Shown: positions 1-10,514, counted from the stretch's first letter. The stretch is 64,000 nucleotides of DNA from Pseudomonas fluorescens (GCF_902497895.1 NZ_CABVHQ010000002.1:1-64000), one strand, 5' to 3'. A program made the numbers and translations. Notes: a model not told the origin generated them from the sequence alone.

Positions 1-166
1 TACACCGCTTTCGACCGAGTGGATCGAATCATTAATAGGGCCAAACAACACGACCTTATCAACTCCTTCTGGGCCTCGATGAACTGAAGCAACCCACTGT
101 CGAAAACTGCGTAACTCTTTGTTTTCCAAGGAGTTTTCCGTTTCGACTGCGCCGGAAGTGGGGCGA

Positions 167-194
167 ATTATAGACTTCCAGGATCTGCCGTCAA
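167..194 (-). promoter_or_regulatory. Strong sigma-70 promoter reading off the left edge, probably for an rRNA operon
   Basis: On the minus strand a -35 TTGACG (189-194) and a -10 TATAAT (167-172) are separated by 16 bases and followed by a GC-rich discriminator (TCGCCCCAC), as in stringently controlled stable-RNA promoters. No protein start follows within the window. In P. aeruginosa a 16S rRNA gene lies just downstream of tyrZ, so by synteny this should drive an rrn operon beyond position 1. The promoter boxes are seen; the rRNA target is inference. Confidence 0.55.
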
Positions 195-209
195 GGACTA
201 ATTTCAGCT

Positions 210-1409
210 TTACTCAGGCTTGAGCGTAATACGCGCAAATGCCTTCTTCCCGGCCTGACAAACATGGGTCGCGCCCAATGCATATATATAGGTGCGATCA
301 ACCACCTCACCATCTATACGCACACCACCGGAACCGAGAAGGTCGCGCGCCACTGCCGAGTTCTTCACCAGGCCCGCCTTATTAAGAACGGCGGCAATCG
401 GCATATCTTCAGTCGCGGTCAATTCGATCTCTGGCAGATCATCCGGCAGCTCGCCATCCTTCATGCGGTTGCCCGCGCCACGATGAGCATTCGCCGCGGC
501 TTCTTCACCATGGAAGCGCGCAACGATCTCTTCAGCCAGCTTGATTTTGATATCCCGCGGATTGGCGCCGGCCTCGACGTCAGCCTTGAAGACTGCAATC
601 TCGTCCATCGAGCGAAAGCTGAGCAACTCGAAGTAGCGCCACATCAGCTCATCCGGAATCGAAACCAGCTTGCCGTACATGACACCCGGCGCTTCCTGAA
701 TCCCCACGTAGTTACCCAGGGACTTGGACATTTTTTTCACGCCGTCCAGACCTTCCAGCAACGGCATGGTCAGGATGCACTGTGCCTCCTGCCCATAGGC
801 GCGCTGCAACTCACGCCCCATCAGCAGGTTGAACTTCTGATCGGTACCACCCAACTCGACATCGGCTCGCAGAGCTACCGAGTCATACCCCTGGACCAGC
901 GGATAGAGAAACTCGTGGATTGCGATCGGTTGATTGGTCGAGTAGCGCTTGTCGAAATCGTCGCGCTCGAGCATCCGCGCCACGGTGTACTGCGAAGTGA
1001 GACGAATGAAGTCCGCCGGCCCCATCTGGTCCATCCAGGTGGAGTTGAACGCCACCTCGGTCCTGGCCGGGTCGAGAATTTTGAATACTTGGGTCTTGTA
1101 GGTCTCGGCATTCTCGAGAACCTGCTCACGAGTCAGCGGAGGACGCGTTGCGCTCTTGCCGCTCGGATCGCCGATCATCCCGGTGAAGTCACCGATCAGG
1201 AAGATCACCTGATGCCCCAGATCCTGGAACTGGCGCAGCTTATTAATAAGCACGGTGTGCCCCAGGTGCAAATCCGGCGCCGTCGGATCGAAACCGGCCT
1301 TAATACGCAGCGGCTGGCCACGCTTGAGCTTTTCGATCAGCTCGGACTCGACCAACACCTCTTCCGCACCACGTTTGATCAGCGCTAGCTGCTCTTCAAC
1401 CGACTTCAT
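210..1409 (-). CDS. tyrS: Tyrosyl-tRNA synthetase
   Basis: Cytoplasmic class I aminoacyl-tRNA synthetase that charges tRNA-Tyr with tyrosine. The 399-residue product has the HIGH-type motif HLGH at about residues 48-51, a KMSKS loop at about 225-229, and a C-terminal S4-type RNA-binding domain from about residue 335. The frame extends 19 codons further upstream, but the ATG at 1409 (MKSVEEQ) gives the usual pseudomonad length and was chosen. It is transcribed divergently from the M23 endopeptidase gene. Synteny with P. aeruginosa tyrZ suggests this may be the TyrZ-type paralogue. Confidence 0.95.
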   Translation of the reverse strand: MKSVEEQLALIKRGAEEVLVESELIEKLKRGQPLRIKAGFDPTAPDLHLGHTVLINKLRQFQDLGHQVIFLIGDFTGMIGDPSGKSATRPPLTREQVLENAETYKTQVFKILDPARTEVAFNSTWMDQMGPADFIRLTSQYTVARMLERDDFDKRYSTNQPIAIHEFLYPLVQGYDSVALRADVELGGTDQKFNLLMGRELQRAYGQEAQCILTMPLLEGLDGVKKMSKSLGNYVGIQEAPGVMYGKLVSIPDELMWRYFELLSFRSMDEIAVFKADVEAGANPRDIKIKLAEEIVARFHGEEAAANAHRGAGNRMKDGELPDDLPEIELTATEDMPIAAVLNKAGLVKNSAVARDLLGSGGVRIDGEVVDRTYIYALGATHVCQAGKKAFARITLKPE

Positions 1410-1521
1410 AACAGACCCGCAAGGCTCAGATTCAAAGGGAAGCAACCATACAAGATCACGGGCCAATTACAAGTTTTGCCCGGCGTACGGAGGCCATTCC
1501 ACGAACGGAACGTTCGCGGGC

Positions 1522-1550
1522 TTGCTTCACAGACGATTTGGTTATATTTT
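1522..1550 (+). promoter_or_regulatory. Probable promoter of the M23 endopeptidase gene
   Basis: TTGCTT (1522-1527), a 17-base spacer and TATTTT (1545-1550) lie about 70 bases before the ATG at 1621, in an AT-rich patch between two divergent genes. The -35 box is a moderate match only. Confidence 0.35.
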
Positions 1551-1620
1551 ATACAGTTATTTCATCTTCATCATGTCAGTCATCTTTTCCAATTCATCTT
1601 TCTCAAAGTCAAGAATACCT

Positions 1621-3057
1621 ATGACCTCCAAACCGCCTAAAGCGCCACCGCTTTATCCGAAGACCCACCTGCTCGCCGCAAGTGGTATCGCCGCCTTACT
1701 CAGCCTGGCGCTCCTGGTATTTCCGTCCAGTGATGTAGAGGCCAAAAGAACGACTCTGAATCTCGACCTGGAAGCCCCTGTCGAGCAACTGACACAAGAT
1801 CAAGACGCTGCAGAAGTCGAGCAAGCCACAAATGAAGTGGTCGCCCCGCCGTTTGCACAGATCGACAACAGCGCGGAAGAACCCCCGCAAACCGCTCAAG
1901 CACAGCCCGCTCCAGCGGTCTTGGCTCCAGCGGTGGTGGAAGAGAAAAAAGCTCCCGAACACCGGGAAGTCGTGGTTGCCAAAGGCGATACGCTTTCCAC
2001 GCTGTTCGAGAAAGTCGGCCTGCCCGCGACTTCCGTGCATGAAATCCTCGCCAGCGACAAACAGGCCAAGCAGTTCACCCAGCTCAAACGCGGCCAGAAA
2101 CTCGAGTTCGAACTGGACGCTGATGGCCAGCTGAAGAACCTGCACAGCCAGCTCAGCGACCTCGAAACCATCACTCTGACCAAAGGCGCCAAAGGTTTTG
2201 CCTTCAATCGCCTCACTTCCAAGCCCACCGTGCGCTCGGCCTATGTTCACGGCGTGATCAACAGCTCGCTCTCGCAGTCCGCGGCCCGTGCCGGTCTGTC
2301 CCATAGACTGACCATGGACATGGCCAGCGTATTTGGCTACGACGTCGACTTCGCCCAGGATATTCGCCCGGGCGACCAGTTCGATGTGATCTACGAGCAG
2401 AAGGTCGTCAACGGCAAGACCGTCGGCACCGGCCCGATCCTTTCCGCCCGTTTCATCAACCGCGGCAAGACTTACACCGCCGTGCGTTACACCAACAAGC
2501 AAGGTACCAGCAGCTACTACACCGCTGATGGCAACAGCATGCGCAAAGCCTTCATTCGCACACCGGTAGACTTCGCCCGTATCAGTTCGCGATTCTCCAT
2601 GGGCCGCAAGCACCCGATCCTGAACAAGATCCGCGCTCACAAAGGCGTCGATTACGCAGCACCACGCGGTACGCCGATCAAGGCAGCCGGTGACGGCAAG
2701 GTTCTGTTGGCCGGTCGTCGCGGCGGTTATGGCAACACCGTGATCATCCAGCACGGCAATACCTACCGTACGCTCTATGGCCACATGCAAGGCTTCGCCA
2801 AAGGCGTCAAGACCGGCGGGAGCGTCAAGCAGGGCCAGGTTATCGGCTACATCGGCACCACAGGCCTATCCACCGGCCCACACTTGCACTACGAGTTCCA
2901 GGTCAATGGTATGCACGTCGATCCACTGGGTCAGAAGGTGGCCATGGCCGATCCGATCTCCAAAGCCGAGCGCGCGCGCTTCAAGCAACAGAGCCAGCCT
3001 CTGATGGCGCGGATGGATCAGGAAAAAGCCACCACGCTAGCTTCGAGCAAGCGCTAA
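1621..3057 (+). CDS. Peptidoglycan DD-metalloendopeptidase, OapA/LysM-like plus M23 domain
   Basis: Predicted periplasmic, inner-membrane-anchored murein hydrolase of the MepM type, which cuts peptide cross-links during wall growth. The 478-residue product has one N-terminal hydrophobic segment (about 22-38), a Pro/Gln/Ala-rich linker, a LysM/OapA-like region (about 113-165, KGDTLSTLFEK) and a C-terminal LytM/M23 domain. Zinc-site motifs HKGVD (about 340-344) and HLHYEF (about 421-426) are present. The frame is open far upstream; ATG 1621 was chosen because it places the membrane anchor near the N-terminus. It stops 3 bases before anmK, so the two are probably co-transcribed, joining wall turnover to recycling. 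Confidence 0.9.
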   Translation: MTSKPPKAPPLYPKTHLLAASGIAALLSLALLVFPSSDVEAKRTTLNLDLEAPVEQLTQDQDAAEVEQATNEVVAPPFAQIDNSAEEPPQTAQAQPAPAVLAPAVVEEKKAPEHREVVVAKGDTLSTLFEKVGLPATSVHEILASDKQAKQFTQLKRGQKLEFELDADGQLKNLHSQLSDLETITLTKGAKGFAFNRLTSKPTVRSAYVHGVINSSLSQSAARAGLSHRLTMDMASVFGYDVDFAQDIRPGDQFDVIYEQKVVNGKTVGTGPILSARFINRGKTYTAVRYTNKQGTSSYYTADGNSMRKAFIRTPVDFARISSRFSMGRKHPILNKIRAHKGVDYAAPRGTPIKAAGDGKVLLAGRRGGYGNTVIIQHGNTYRTLYGHMQGFAKGVKTGGSVKQGQVIGYIGTTGLSTGPHLHYEFQVNGMHVDPLGQKVAMADPISKAERARFKQQSQPLMARMDQEKATTLASSKR

Positions 3058-4152
<1,095 letters not shown>

Positions 4153-4167
4153 TCGACAGACAGCAAA

Positions 4168-4199
4168 ACGCCGCATGGCTTTGTGCAGCCATGCGGCGT
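4168..4199 (-). terminator. Terminator between convergent anmK and erpA
   Basis: A perfect 13-bp stem (ACGCCGCATGGCT with its complement) around a 6-base loop. On the minus strand it is followed by TTTTGC, so it best terminates erpA. It may also slow transcription leaving anmK. Confidence 0.75.
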
Positions 4200-4227
4200 C
4201 AAGTGAAACCGGTACTGTGCCGTTCGA

Positions 4228-4578
4228 TCAGATCGAGAACGAAGAACCGCAACCACAGGTCGTGGAGGCATTCGGGTTCTTGATCACGAAACGAGAGCCT
4301 TCCAGACCTTCCTGATAATCCACCTCGGCACCCGCCAGGTACTGGAAGCTCATCGGATCGACAACCAGACTGACGCCTTCGCGCTCGACGATGGTGTCGT
4401 CATCGGCCACATCTTCATCGAAGGTGAAACCGTACTGAAAACCTGAACAACCGCCGCCCGTAACGAATACGCGCAGCTTCAAGCGATCATTGCCCTCTTC
4501 ATCGACCAGGCTCTTCACCTTGTGCGCGGCACCGTGGGTGAATTGCAAAGCCATGGGGGTGAAGGATTCGACGCTCAT
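4228..4578 (-). CDS. erpA: Iron-sulfur cluster insertion protein ErpA
   Basis: A-type Fe-S carrier that delivers clusters to apoproteins, notably isoprenoid-synthesis enzymes. The 116-residue product has the three cluster-ligating cysteines of the HesB/IscA family: Cys44 in GGGCSGF and Cys108 and Cys110 in CGCGSS. It is monocistronic, with its own promoter at 4626-4655 and a strong terminator. The N-terminal extension of about eight residues before the conserved core is normal in pseudomonads. Confidence 0.95.
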   Translation of the reverse strand: MSVESFTPMALQFTHGAAHKVKSLVDEEGNDRLKLRVFVTGGGCSGFQYGFTFDEDVADDDTIVEREGVSLVVDPMSFQYLAGAEVDYQEGLEGSRFVIKNPNASTTCGCGSSFSI

Positions 4579-4625
4579 GCTGACTATCTCCCGGCGTTAC
4601 GCCGCCATAATGCGTGATGACGCGC

Positions 4626-4655
4626 ATTATCCCCTTCTCCTAGAAAAGCGGTCAA
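4626..4655 (-). promoter_or_regulatory. erpA promoter
   Basis: Minus-strand TTGACC (4650-4655), an 18-base spacer and GATAAT (4626-4631) lie about 50 bases ahead of the erpA ATG. Both boxes are good sigma-70 matches. I saw no obvious IscR site but could not score one. Confidence 0.6.
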
Positions 4656-4661
4656 CTATTA

Positions 4662-4722
4662 AGGAGCAGCGGCAAGCTACTAGTTTCAAGCTGCAAGCTT
4701 GTTGCTTCAAGCTTGCAGCTTG
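4662..4722. repeat. Palindromic repeat-family copy, also the likely argC terminator
   Basis: A perfect 15-bp inverted repeat, CAAGCTGCAAGCTTG and its complement (4687-4701 and 4708-4722), has a 6-base loop and is preceded by a tract beginning GGAGCAGCGGCAAG. The same tract followed by TTTCAAGCTGCAAGC recurs at 26538-26573, so this is a dispersed family and not a private terminator. It sits 9 bases after the argC stop and lacks a strong U-run. Confidence 0.6.
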
Positions 4723-4731
4723 TGGATGCTC

Positions 4732-5766
4732 TCAGGGCAACATGCCGGCGTGGGACAGACCCAGGCGCTCATCCAAGCCGAACAGGATGTTCATGTTCTG
4801 CACTGCCTGACCCGACGCGCCCTTGACCAGGTTGTCGATCACCGACAACACCACCACCAGATCGCCGTCTTGCGGACGATGCACGGCGATACGGCAAACG
4901 TTGGCGCCGCGCACGCTACGGGTTTCCGGATGGCTGCCGGCAGGCATGACGTCGACGAACGGTTCGTCGGCATAGCGCTTCTCGAACAGTGCCTGCAGAT
5001 CTACCGAGCGGTCGACGACCGTGACGTAAAGCGTTGAGTGAATGCCGCGAATCATTGGCGTCAGGTGCGGAACGAAGGTCAGACCGACGTCCTTGCCCGA
5101 TGCGCGACACAGCCCCTGACGAATCTCCGGCAAGTGACGGTGCCCTTTGACGGCGTAAGCCTTCATGCTTTCCGAGGTCTCGGCGTACAGCGAACCTACG
5201 GCAGCACCCCGGCCGGCACCGCTGACGCCGGATTTGCAGTCAGCAATCAAACGGCTGGTATCTGCCAGACCCGCTTCGAGCAACGGCAGAAAACCCAACT
5301 GCGTGGCGGTGGGGTAGCAACCCGGTACGGCGATCAGACGCGCTTGCTTGATCTGCTCACGATTTACTTCCGGCAAGCCGTAGACCGCTTCTTCCAGCAA
5401 CTGCGGCGCACCGTGCGGCTGGCCGTACCACTTGGCCCATTCATCGGCGTCTTGCAGACGGAAGTCCGCCGACAGGTCGATAACCTTGGTGCCGGCCGTC
5501 AGCAGTTCACCCGCCAGGGCATGAGCGACACCATGCGGCGTGGCGAAGAACACCACATCGCAGGCGCCCAGAGCCTTGATGTCCGGAACGCTGAATGCCA
5601 GGCCATCGTAATGACCGCGCAGATTCGGATACATGTCGGCCACGGCCAGGCCAGCCTCGGATCGGGAAGTGATCACCACCACTTCAGCTTGCGGATGCTG
5701 TGCCAACAGACGCAGCAATTCAACCCCGGTGTAACCCGTGCCGCCGACGATACCGACCTTGACCAT
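4732..5766 (-). CDS. argC: N-acetyl-gamma-glutamyl-phosphate reductase
   Basis: Third step of arginine synthesis: NADPH-dependent reduction of N-acetylglutamyl phosphate to the semialdehyde. The 344-residue product has the Rossmann motif [10 protein letters not shown] (about 4-13) and the active-site cysteine in [10 protein letters not shown] (about residue 149). The ATG at 5766 (MVKVGIVGG) was chosen over an open frame running 24 codons upstream because it starts the dinucleotide fold directly. It is divergent from hemJ with about 136 bases between starts. Confidence 0.95.
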   Translation of the reverse strand: MVKVGIVGGTGYTGVELLRLLAQHPQAEVVVITSRSEAGLAVADMYPNLRGHYDGLAFSVPDIKALGACDVVFFATPHGVAHALAGELLTAGTKVIDLSADFRLQDADEWAKWYGQPHGAPQLLEEAVYGLPEVNREQIKQARLIAVPGCYPTATQLGFLPLLEAGLADTSRLIADCKSGVSGAGRGAAVGSLYAETSESMKAYAVKGHRHLPEIRQGLCRASGKDVGLTFVPHLTPMIRGIHSTLYVTVVDRSVDLQALFEKRYADEPFVDVMPAGSHPETRSVRGANVCRIAVHRPQDGDLVVVLSVIDNLVKGASGQAVQNMNILFGLDERLGLSHAGMLP

Positions 5767-5902
5767 ATACCTGCCCTCAACGAACCCACTGGAAAGCCAT
5801 CGATAATAGGGGCCGCAACGCTCTGCGACAACCGCCAAGGTGACGTGCGGGCGCTCTAACCTCTACTATCTTCGCTACCGTGAACCTGGGGAATAACCAA
5901 AA

Positions 5903-6334
5903 ATGCTTTTTCTGTGGCTCAAAGCCTTTCACATCGTCAGTCTGGTCTGCTGGTTTGCCGGCCTGTTCTACCTGCCGCGCCTGTTCGTTTATCACGCGCA
6001 AAGCGAGGACAGCATCAGCAAAGAGCGCTTCAGCCTCATGGAGCGCAAGCTGTACCGGGGCATCATGCTCCCGGCGATGATCGCGACGCTGGTCTTCGGG
6101 ATCTGGCTGATCGCGCTCAACCCGAGCGCCTATTTCGGCCAGGGCGGCTGGATGCATGCCAAGCTGACCCTGGTGGTGATCCTGATCGGGTATCACCATA
6201 TGTGCGGCGCGCAGGTAAAACGTTTTGCCCGTGGCGAAAACACCCGCAGCCATGTCTTTTATCGCTGGTTCAATGAGGTGCCGGTTCTGATATTGCTGGC
6301 TATTGTAATTCTGGTCGTTGTACGGCCGTTCTAA
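5903..6334 (+). CDS. hemJ: Protoporphyrinogen oxidase HemJ
   Basis: Inner-membrane enzyme of heme synthesis that oxidises protoporphyrinogen IX to protoporphyrin IX. The 143-residue product has four predicted membrane segments and the conserved His10 in KAFHIVSLVCWFAGLFYLPR. The phrase WMHAKL in the third segment region is also typical of HemJ (UPF0093). It is followed after 34 bases by a nitronate monooxygenase gene in the same direction. Confidence 0.9.
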   Translation: MLFLWLKAFHIVSLVCWFAGLFYLPRLFVYHAQSEDSISKERFSLMERKLYRGIMLPAMIATLVFGIWLIALNPSAYFGQGGWMHAKLTLVVILIGYHHMCGAQVKRFARGENTRSHVFYRWFNEVPVLILLAIVILVVVRPF

Positions 6335-6368
6335 ATCCTACAAGTCGCAACTATTCGGGGTACCTCCA

Positions 6369-7337
6369 ATGTCGCTGCCCGCTCTGCTCGAACAACGTTT
6401 GCGTCTGCCGGTGGTGGCAGCGCCGATGTTCCTGATTTCCAACCCGCAGTTGGTCCTGGCTTGTTGCCGTAATGGCGTGGTGGGGAGCTTTCCCGCTCTC
6501 AACCAACGTGAAAGCAGCGGTTTCAAAGCCTGGCTGGAGGAAATCGAAGCAGGGCTGGCAGCGCTTGAGAATCCTGCGCCTTATGCCGTGAACCTGATCG
6601 TCCACAACAGCAATCCGCGCCTGGAAGCGGATCTGGCGATCTGTATCGAACACAAAGTGCCGATTGTCATCACCAGCCTCGGTGCAGTGAAAGAGCTCGT
6701 CGATGCCGTACACAGTTATGGCGGACTGGTGTTTCACGACGTCACCACCCGGCGCCACGCGGAAAAAGCCGCTGAAGCCGGGGTCGACGGGCTGATCGCG
6801 GTCGCCGCTGGCGCTGGCGGGCATGCCGGAACCTGGAGCCCGTTTTCGCTGATTGCCGAAATCCGTCAGTTCTTCGACAAGACCCTGTTGCTGGCTGGCT
6901 GCTTGAACCACGGCCACGAGATTCTTGCCGCACAACTGCTCGGCGCGGATCTGGCGTACTTCGGGACACGTTTTATCGGCACCAGCGAAAGCCATGCACC
7001 CGAGGCCTATAAAGAGATGCTGCTGAACTCCAAGGCCGCTGACATCATTCATACCCCCGCAGTGTCTGGCATCCCCGCAAGTTTCATGCGCCAGAGCCTG
7101 CTCAATGCCGGTTTCGATCTGGCCGCGCTGCAGGGCAAGGGCGAAGTCAATTTCGGCTCGAAACTCAAACCCCTCAAAGACGAAGCCAAAGCCTGGAAAA
7201 CCGTCTGGTCTGCCGGCCAGGGCGTAGGTGAAATCGATGACCTGCCGAGTGTCGATCAATTGGTAGCACGGCTGGACGCCGAATACCGCAGTGCCCAAGC
7301 GCTCGCTGCGCAATTGCCGAAACGCTGGCCGCGCTGA
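6369..7337 (+). CDS. Nitronate monooxygenase (2-nitropropane dioxygenase family)
   Basis: Predicted FMN-dependent TIM-barrel flavoprotein that oxidises alkyl nitronates, a detoxification role. The 322-residue product shows the N-terminal VVAAPMFLIS strand, the VIAVAAGAGGHAG phosphate-binding loop (about 145-160), and GADLAYFGTRFIGTSES (about 195-212), as in class I enzymes. ATG 6369 follows ACCTCC; the frame is open 17 codons upstream into hemJ. It could act on other substrates, since the family is broad. It is syntenic with the PAO1 gene next to hemJ and argC, from memory. Confidence 0.85.
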   Translation: MSLPALLEQRLRLPVVAAPMFLISNPQLVLACCRNGVVGSFPALNQRESSGFKAWLEEIEAGLAALENPAPYAVNLIVHNSNPRLEADLAICIEHKVPIVITSLGAVKELVDAVHSYGGLVFHDVTTRRHAEKAAEAGVDGLIAVAAGAGGHAGTWSPFSLIAEIRQFFDKTLLLAGCLNHGHEILAAQLLGADLAYFGTRFIGTSESHAPEAYKEMLLNSKAADIIHTPAVSGIPASFMRQSLLNAGFDLAALQGKGEVNFGSKLKPLKDEAKAWKTVWSAGQGVGEIDDLPSVDQLVARLDAEYRSAQALAAQLPKRWPR

Positions 7338-7418
7338 CACCCCGGGTATTTTTGGTCAGACGCACGCGACTGACCTTAAACTCCACCCTACCTATTGCAA
7401 CTGACAAGGATGCCCTGA

Positions 7419-8318
7419 ATGAGCGAACACCGTTTCAAGATCGTGTTCAACGGTGCCCTGCTCCCCGGCGTCGAGATCACCACGGCAAAGCTCAATCTCG
7501 CCCACCTGTTTAAAAGCGACGTGACGGCCATTGAGCGCCTGTTCAGCGGAAAATCCGTCGCTTTGAAACGCGACCTGTCCCGCACGGATGCGCAAACCTA
7601 TCTGGATGCCCTGTCGAAGACCGGCATCGACGCTCGAATCGAGCCCGAACTGCCCATTGAACTCAGCCTCGCCGAGGTTCATCAGCCTGCTAGCGACATT
7701 GCATCGTCCTCCAGTGATACCGAATCGCCCTACAGCCCTCCCCGCGCGGCGGTCGGTGAAACCCTTCCAGAGTTTTCCGAACTGAAGGTATTCAGCGTTC
7801 AAGGACGCATCGGGCGCCTGCGGTTTCTGGCCTGGACATTGGTTTCGCTAATGGCCGCAACCATTGTCGCGGCAGTCATTGTCCTGAGCTTGTTCTCTGA
7901 TGAGCACTTCGTGCTGGGGGGCCTGTTTGGCTTCGTCGCGCTACTGGCCTACCTCTACGTGAACATCACCATTACCGTCCAGCGCCTCCACGATCTTGGC
8001 TGGTCAGGCTGGCTATGGTTCCTCAACCTGGTGCCGATGGTAGGGAGCGTATTCCCGATTCTGATAACGGTCATGCCGGGCAATACCGGCGCCAACCGCT
8101 ATGGCGCACCACCGCCGCCCAACAGCAGCGCAGTCAAAATACTGTCTGCGCTGTGGCTGGTGTTGCTTGCCGTGCTGATCATCGGCGCACTCGCCGGTGG
8201 TCTCGGCACCCTCACGCAGGAATACCAAAGCAGCTCAATGAGCAGCTATGAAATCGTCGAACCTGCGACAGAAACAGCCGAACCCGCTCAGCCACCTGTA
8301 GACTCTGCGCAAGAATGA
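7419..8318 (+). CDS. DUF805 family inner-membrane protein
   Basis: Function unknown. The 299-residue product has a soluble N-terminal region (about 1-125) that begins with a short repeat-like domain (FKIVFNGALLPGVEITTAKLN), followed by a DUF805 membrane domain with about four hydrophobic helices (about 140-280). The DUF805 signatures QRLHDLGWSGW and NRYGAPP are clear. A Glu/Ala/Pro-rich tail follows. It is monocistronic by spacing (81 bases before, 50 bases after). Confidence 0.8.
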   Translation: MSEHRFKIVFNGALLPGVEITTAKLNLAHLFKSDVTAIERLFSGKSVALKRDLSRTDAQTYLDALSKTGIDARIEPELPIELSLAEVHQPASDIASSSSDTESPYSPPRAAVGETLPEFSELKVFSVQGRIGRLRFLAWTLVSLMAATIVAAVIVLSLFSDEHFVLGGLFGFVALLAYLYVNITITVQRLHDLGWSGWLWFLNLVPMVGSVFPILITVMPGNTGANRYGAPPPPNSSAVKILSALWLVLLAVLIIGALAGGLGTLTQEYQSSSMSSYEIVEPATETAEPAQPPVDSAQE

Positions 8319-8380
8319 AAAGCGCTGCGCGCCTGTGAGACGTCCGTCCCAGACGCGCAGCCGTTGCGATGGAGAACTGC

Positions 8381-9169
8381 ATGACCCGTTACGCTCTGAT
8401 CACTGGTGCTTCCAGCGGCATTGGCCTGGCCCTGGCCGAAGCGCTGGCAAGGCGCGGCCGCAGCCTGATTCTGCTGGCCCGCCAACGTGATCAGCTGGAA
8501 AGCATTGCAATCGAACTGACCCAGCGCTTTGGCGTGGAAGTGCTGTTCCGGGCCTGCGACCTGGGTGAACCCCTGCGTCTCTCCGGTTTTCTGCTGGAGC
8601 TTGAGGAAGGTGACCGGCAGATTGACCTGCTGGTCAATTGCGCAGGAATCGGCACCTGCGGCCCGTTTCTGGCCCAGGATTGGATGACCGAACAGGACCT
8701 GATCGAAGTGAATATTCTGGCCCTCACCCGCTTGTGCCATGCCGTTGGCAATACCATGGCCTTGCAGGGCGGCGGGCAGATCCTGAATGTCGCCTCGGTC
8801 GCGGGCTTCCATCCTGGCCCCTGGATGAGCACTTACTACGCCAGCAAAGCCTACGTGCTGCACTTCTCCGAAGGCTTGCGCGAAGAATTGAAAAAATGCG
8901 CGGTCAAGGTCTCGGTATTGTGCCCCGGGCCGACGCGCACGGCGTTCTTTCGCACTGCCCAGCTCGACGCCAGCAAGCTGGAAAACAGCAAGCTGCTGAT
9001 GAGCCCCGAGGAAGTCGCGCTCTACACCGTGCGTGCTTTGGAGAAGAACCGCGCCATCATCATTCCCGGTCGCCGCAACCGCTGGCACGCCTTCATTCCG
9101 CGTCTGGGCTCGCGCTGGCTGACCCGAAAAATCGCCGGTGCGATCAACAAGACTTACTGCCCGTATTAA
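8381..9169 (+). CDS. Short-chain dehydrogenase/reductase
   Basis: Predicted NAD(P)-dependent oxidoreductase of the classical SDR family; substrate not predictable. The 262-residue product has the cofactor motif TGASSGIG (about 7-14), the NCAGIG segment (about 86-91) and the catalytic YxxxK in YYASKAY (about 152-158). ATG 8381 is preceded by GGAG at an ideal 6-base spacing, so it is preferred over the in-frame start 12 bases upstream. It has a hydrophobic-basic C-terminus (RWLTRKIAGAIN) that could associate with membranes. Confidence 0.85.
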   Translation: MTRYALITGASSGIGLALAEALARRGRSLILLARQRDQLESIAIELTQRFGVEVLFRACDLGEPLRLSGFLLELEEGDRQIDLLVNCAGIGTCGPFLAQDWMTEQDLIEVNILALTRLCHAVGNTMALQGGGQILNVASVAGFHPGPWMSTYYASKAYVLHFSEGLREELKKCAVKVSVLCPGPTRTAFFRTAQLDASKLENSKLLMSPEEVALYTVRALEKNRAIIIPGRRNRWHAFIPRLGSRWLTRKIAGAINKTYCPY

Positions 9170-9248
9170 ATTGCAACCATGCAAAGGCTGGGCGCAGGTC
9201 GGTCGCCTGAGTACACTCAGTCCGGACCAACACAACGGAGAAACAGCA

Positions 9249-9587
9249 GTGGATACTGTGTTCACCAAGATCATCAACAGAGAACTACCCGCGAAGATCA
9301 TCTACGAGGACGACCAGATACTGGCCTTCCACGATAATGCGCCACAGGCACCGGTGCATTTTCTGGTGATCCCGAAGAAACCCATCCGCACCCTTAATGA
9401 CCTCACTGAAGATGACAAAGCGGTGGCCGGACATATGCTGTTCACCGCCCAGCGCCTGGCCACAGAGCTTGGCTGCAAAGCAGGCTTCCGGGTGGTCATG
9501 AACTGCAATGAATTGGGTGGGCAGACCGTCTATCACATTCACATGCACGTACTCGGTCAGCGTCAGATGCACTGGCCGCCGGGCTGA
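9249..9587 (+). CDS. HIT family purine nucleotide phosphoramidase
   Basis: HinT-like nucleotide hydrolase acting on adenosine phosphoramidates. The 112-residue product has the histidine-triad motif HIHMHVLG near residues 98-105, and GGQTVYH before it. The start is GTG at 9249, supported by CGGAG 9 bases upstream and by the expected family length; the frame is open 37 codons further upstream without support. A CTGAGT/ACTCAG dyad lies just upstream (9207-9220). Confidence 0.85.
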   Translation: MDTVFTKIINRELPAKIIYEDDQILAFHDNAPQAPVHFLVIPKKPIRTLNDLTEDDKAVAGHMLFTAQRLATELGCKAGFRVVMNCNELGGQTVYHIHMHVLGQRQMHWPPG

Positions 9588-9714
9588 TTGCTCTGATATA
9601 GACCTTTGCAGCACACCCTTCGCGACATCAAGGGCAAGGGTGCGCTGATCCAGCGCAGCCTTCGCCGCATCGATTGGGGTAAACTGGCCGCCGTGATTCT
9701 TCCCGGAGGTAAGC

Positions 9715-10362
9715 ATGACTACCCAACGTCACTACTCGCCGATCGACCGTCTGCTGTTGCAAGCCGATACCGCGATGCGCACCCTGCTGCCCTTCAGCGG
9801 CCAGCCGTATCGCCCTTCGCCGGCCATCGTGCAGCCAGACGTGCAGATGAGCGACGAGGACACCCGGCACGTCGCCGGTCTGATGCGCATCAACCATACC
9901 GGCGAAGTCTGTGCCCAGGCGCTGTACCAGGGCCAGGCCCTGACCGCCAAGCTGCCGCACGTGCGCGCCGCCATGGAACATGCCGCCGAAGAAGAGATCG
10001 ATCACCTGGTCTGGTGCGAACAACGTATCCGTCAATTGGGCAGTCATACCAGCCTGTTGAACCCGCTGTTCTACGGCATGTCGTTCGGCATTGGCGCGGT
10101 TGCCGGGCTGATCAGCGACAAAGTCAGCCTGGGCTTCGTGGCCGCGACCGAACATCAAGTCTGCAAGCATCTGAATGAACACCTTGAGCAATTGCCGGCC
10201 GAAGACGAGAAGTCCCGGGCGATTCTCGAGCAAATGCGCATCGATGAAGAGCAGCACGCCGAAAGCGCACTGGATGCCGGTGGCTTCCGGTTCCCCGCGC
10301 CGGTCAAGTTCGGCATGAGTCTGATGGCCAAGGTTATGACCAAGAGCACCTATCGGATCTGA
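9715..10362 (+). CDS. coq7: 2-polyprenyl-3-methyl-6-methoxy-1,4-benzoquinone monooxygenase
   Basis: Di-iron hydroxylase of ubiquinone biosynthesis (COQ7/UbiF-replacing type found in pseudomonads). The 215-residue product has ferritin-like iron ligands: a Glu in [11 protein letters not shown] (about 62-72), EEEIDH (about 94-99) and DEEQHAESA near residue 178. GGAGGT lies 5 bases before the ATG. It is followed by a 24-bp inverted repeat and converges on speD. Confidence 0.95.
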   Translation: MTTQRHYSPIDRLLLQADTAMRTLLPFSGQPYRPSPAIVQPDVQMSDEDTRHVAGLMRINHTGEVCAQALYQGQALTAKLPHVRAAMEHAAEEEIDHLVWCEQRIRQLGSHTSLLNPLFYGMSFGIGAVAGLISDKVSLGFVAATEHQVCKHLNEHLEQLPAEDEKSRAILEQMRIDEEQHAESALDAGGFRFPAPVKFGMSLMAKVMTKSTYRI

Positions 10363-10387
10363 TAGTTGCGTCGCACTTTAGGGCCTC

Positions 10388-10480
10388 ATCGCGAGCAAGC
10401 TCGCTCCCACATTCGATCTCTGGTGTTCACAAGTTCTGTATCCAAAAGCGATCTAGTGTGGGAGCGAGCTTGCTCGCGAT
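10388..10480. repeat. REP-type inverted repeat with 24-bp perfect arms
   Basis: Arms at 10388-10411 and 10457-10480 are perfect complements (GCGAGCAAGCTCGCTCCCAC core) around a 45-base spacer. This is the common pseudomonad repeat with a GAGCAAGCTCGCTC core, arranged as a head-to-head pair between the convergent coq7 and speD genes. Confidence 0.8.
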
Positions 10481-10514
10481 AGCCGTCGCACGGAGCATCA
10501 GACAAACAGAAATA

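Noticed and set aside
1255..1620. Long N-terminal extension of the M23 endopeptidase into tyrS
   Set aside because: It overlaps tyrS in antisense, and the ATG at 1621 gives the expected anchor position.
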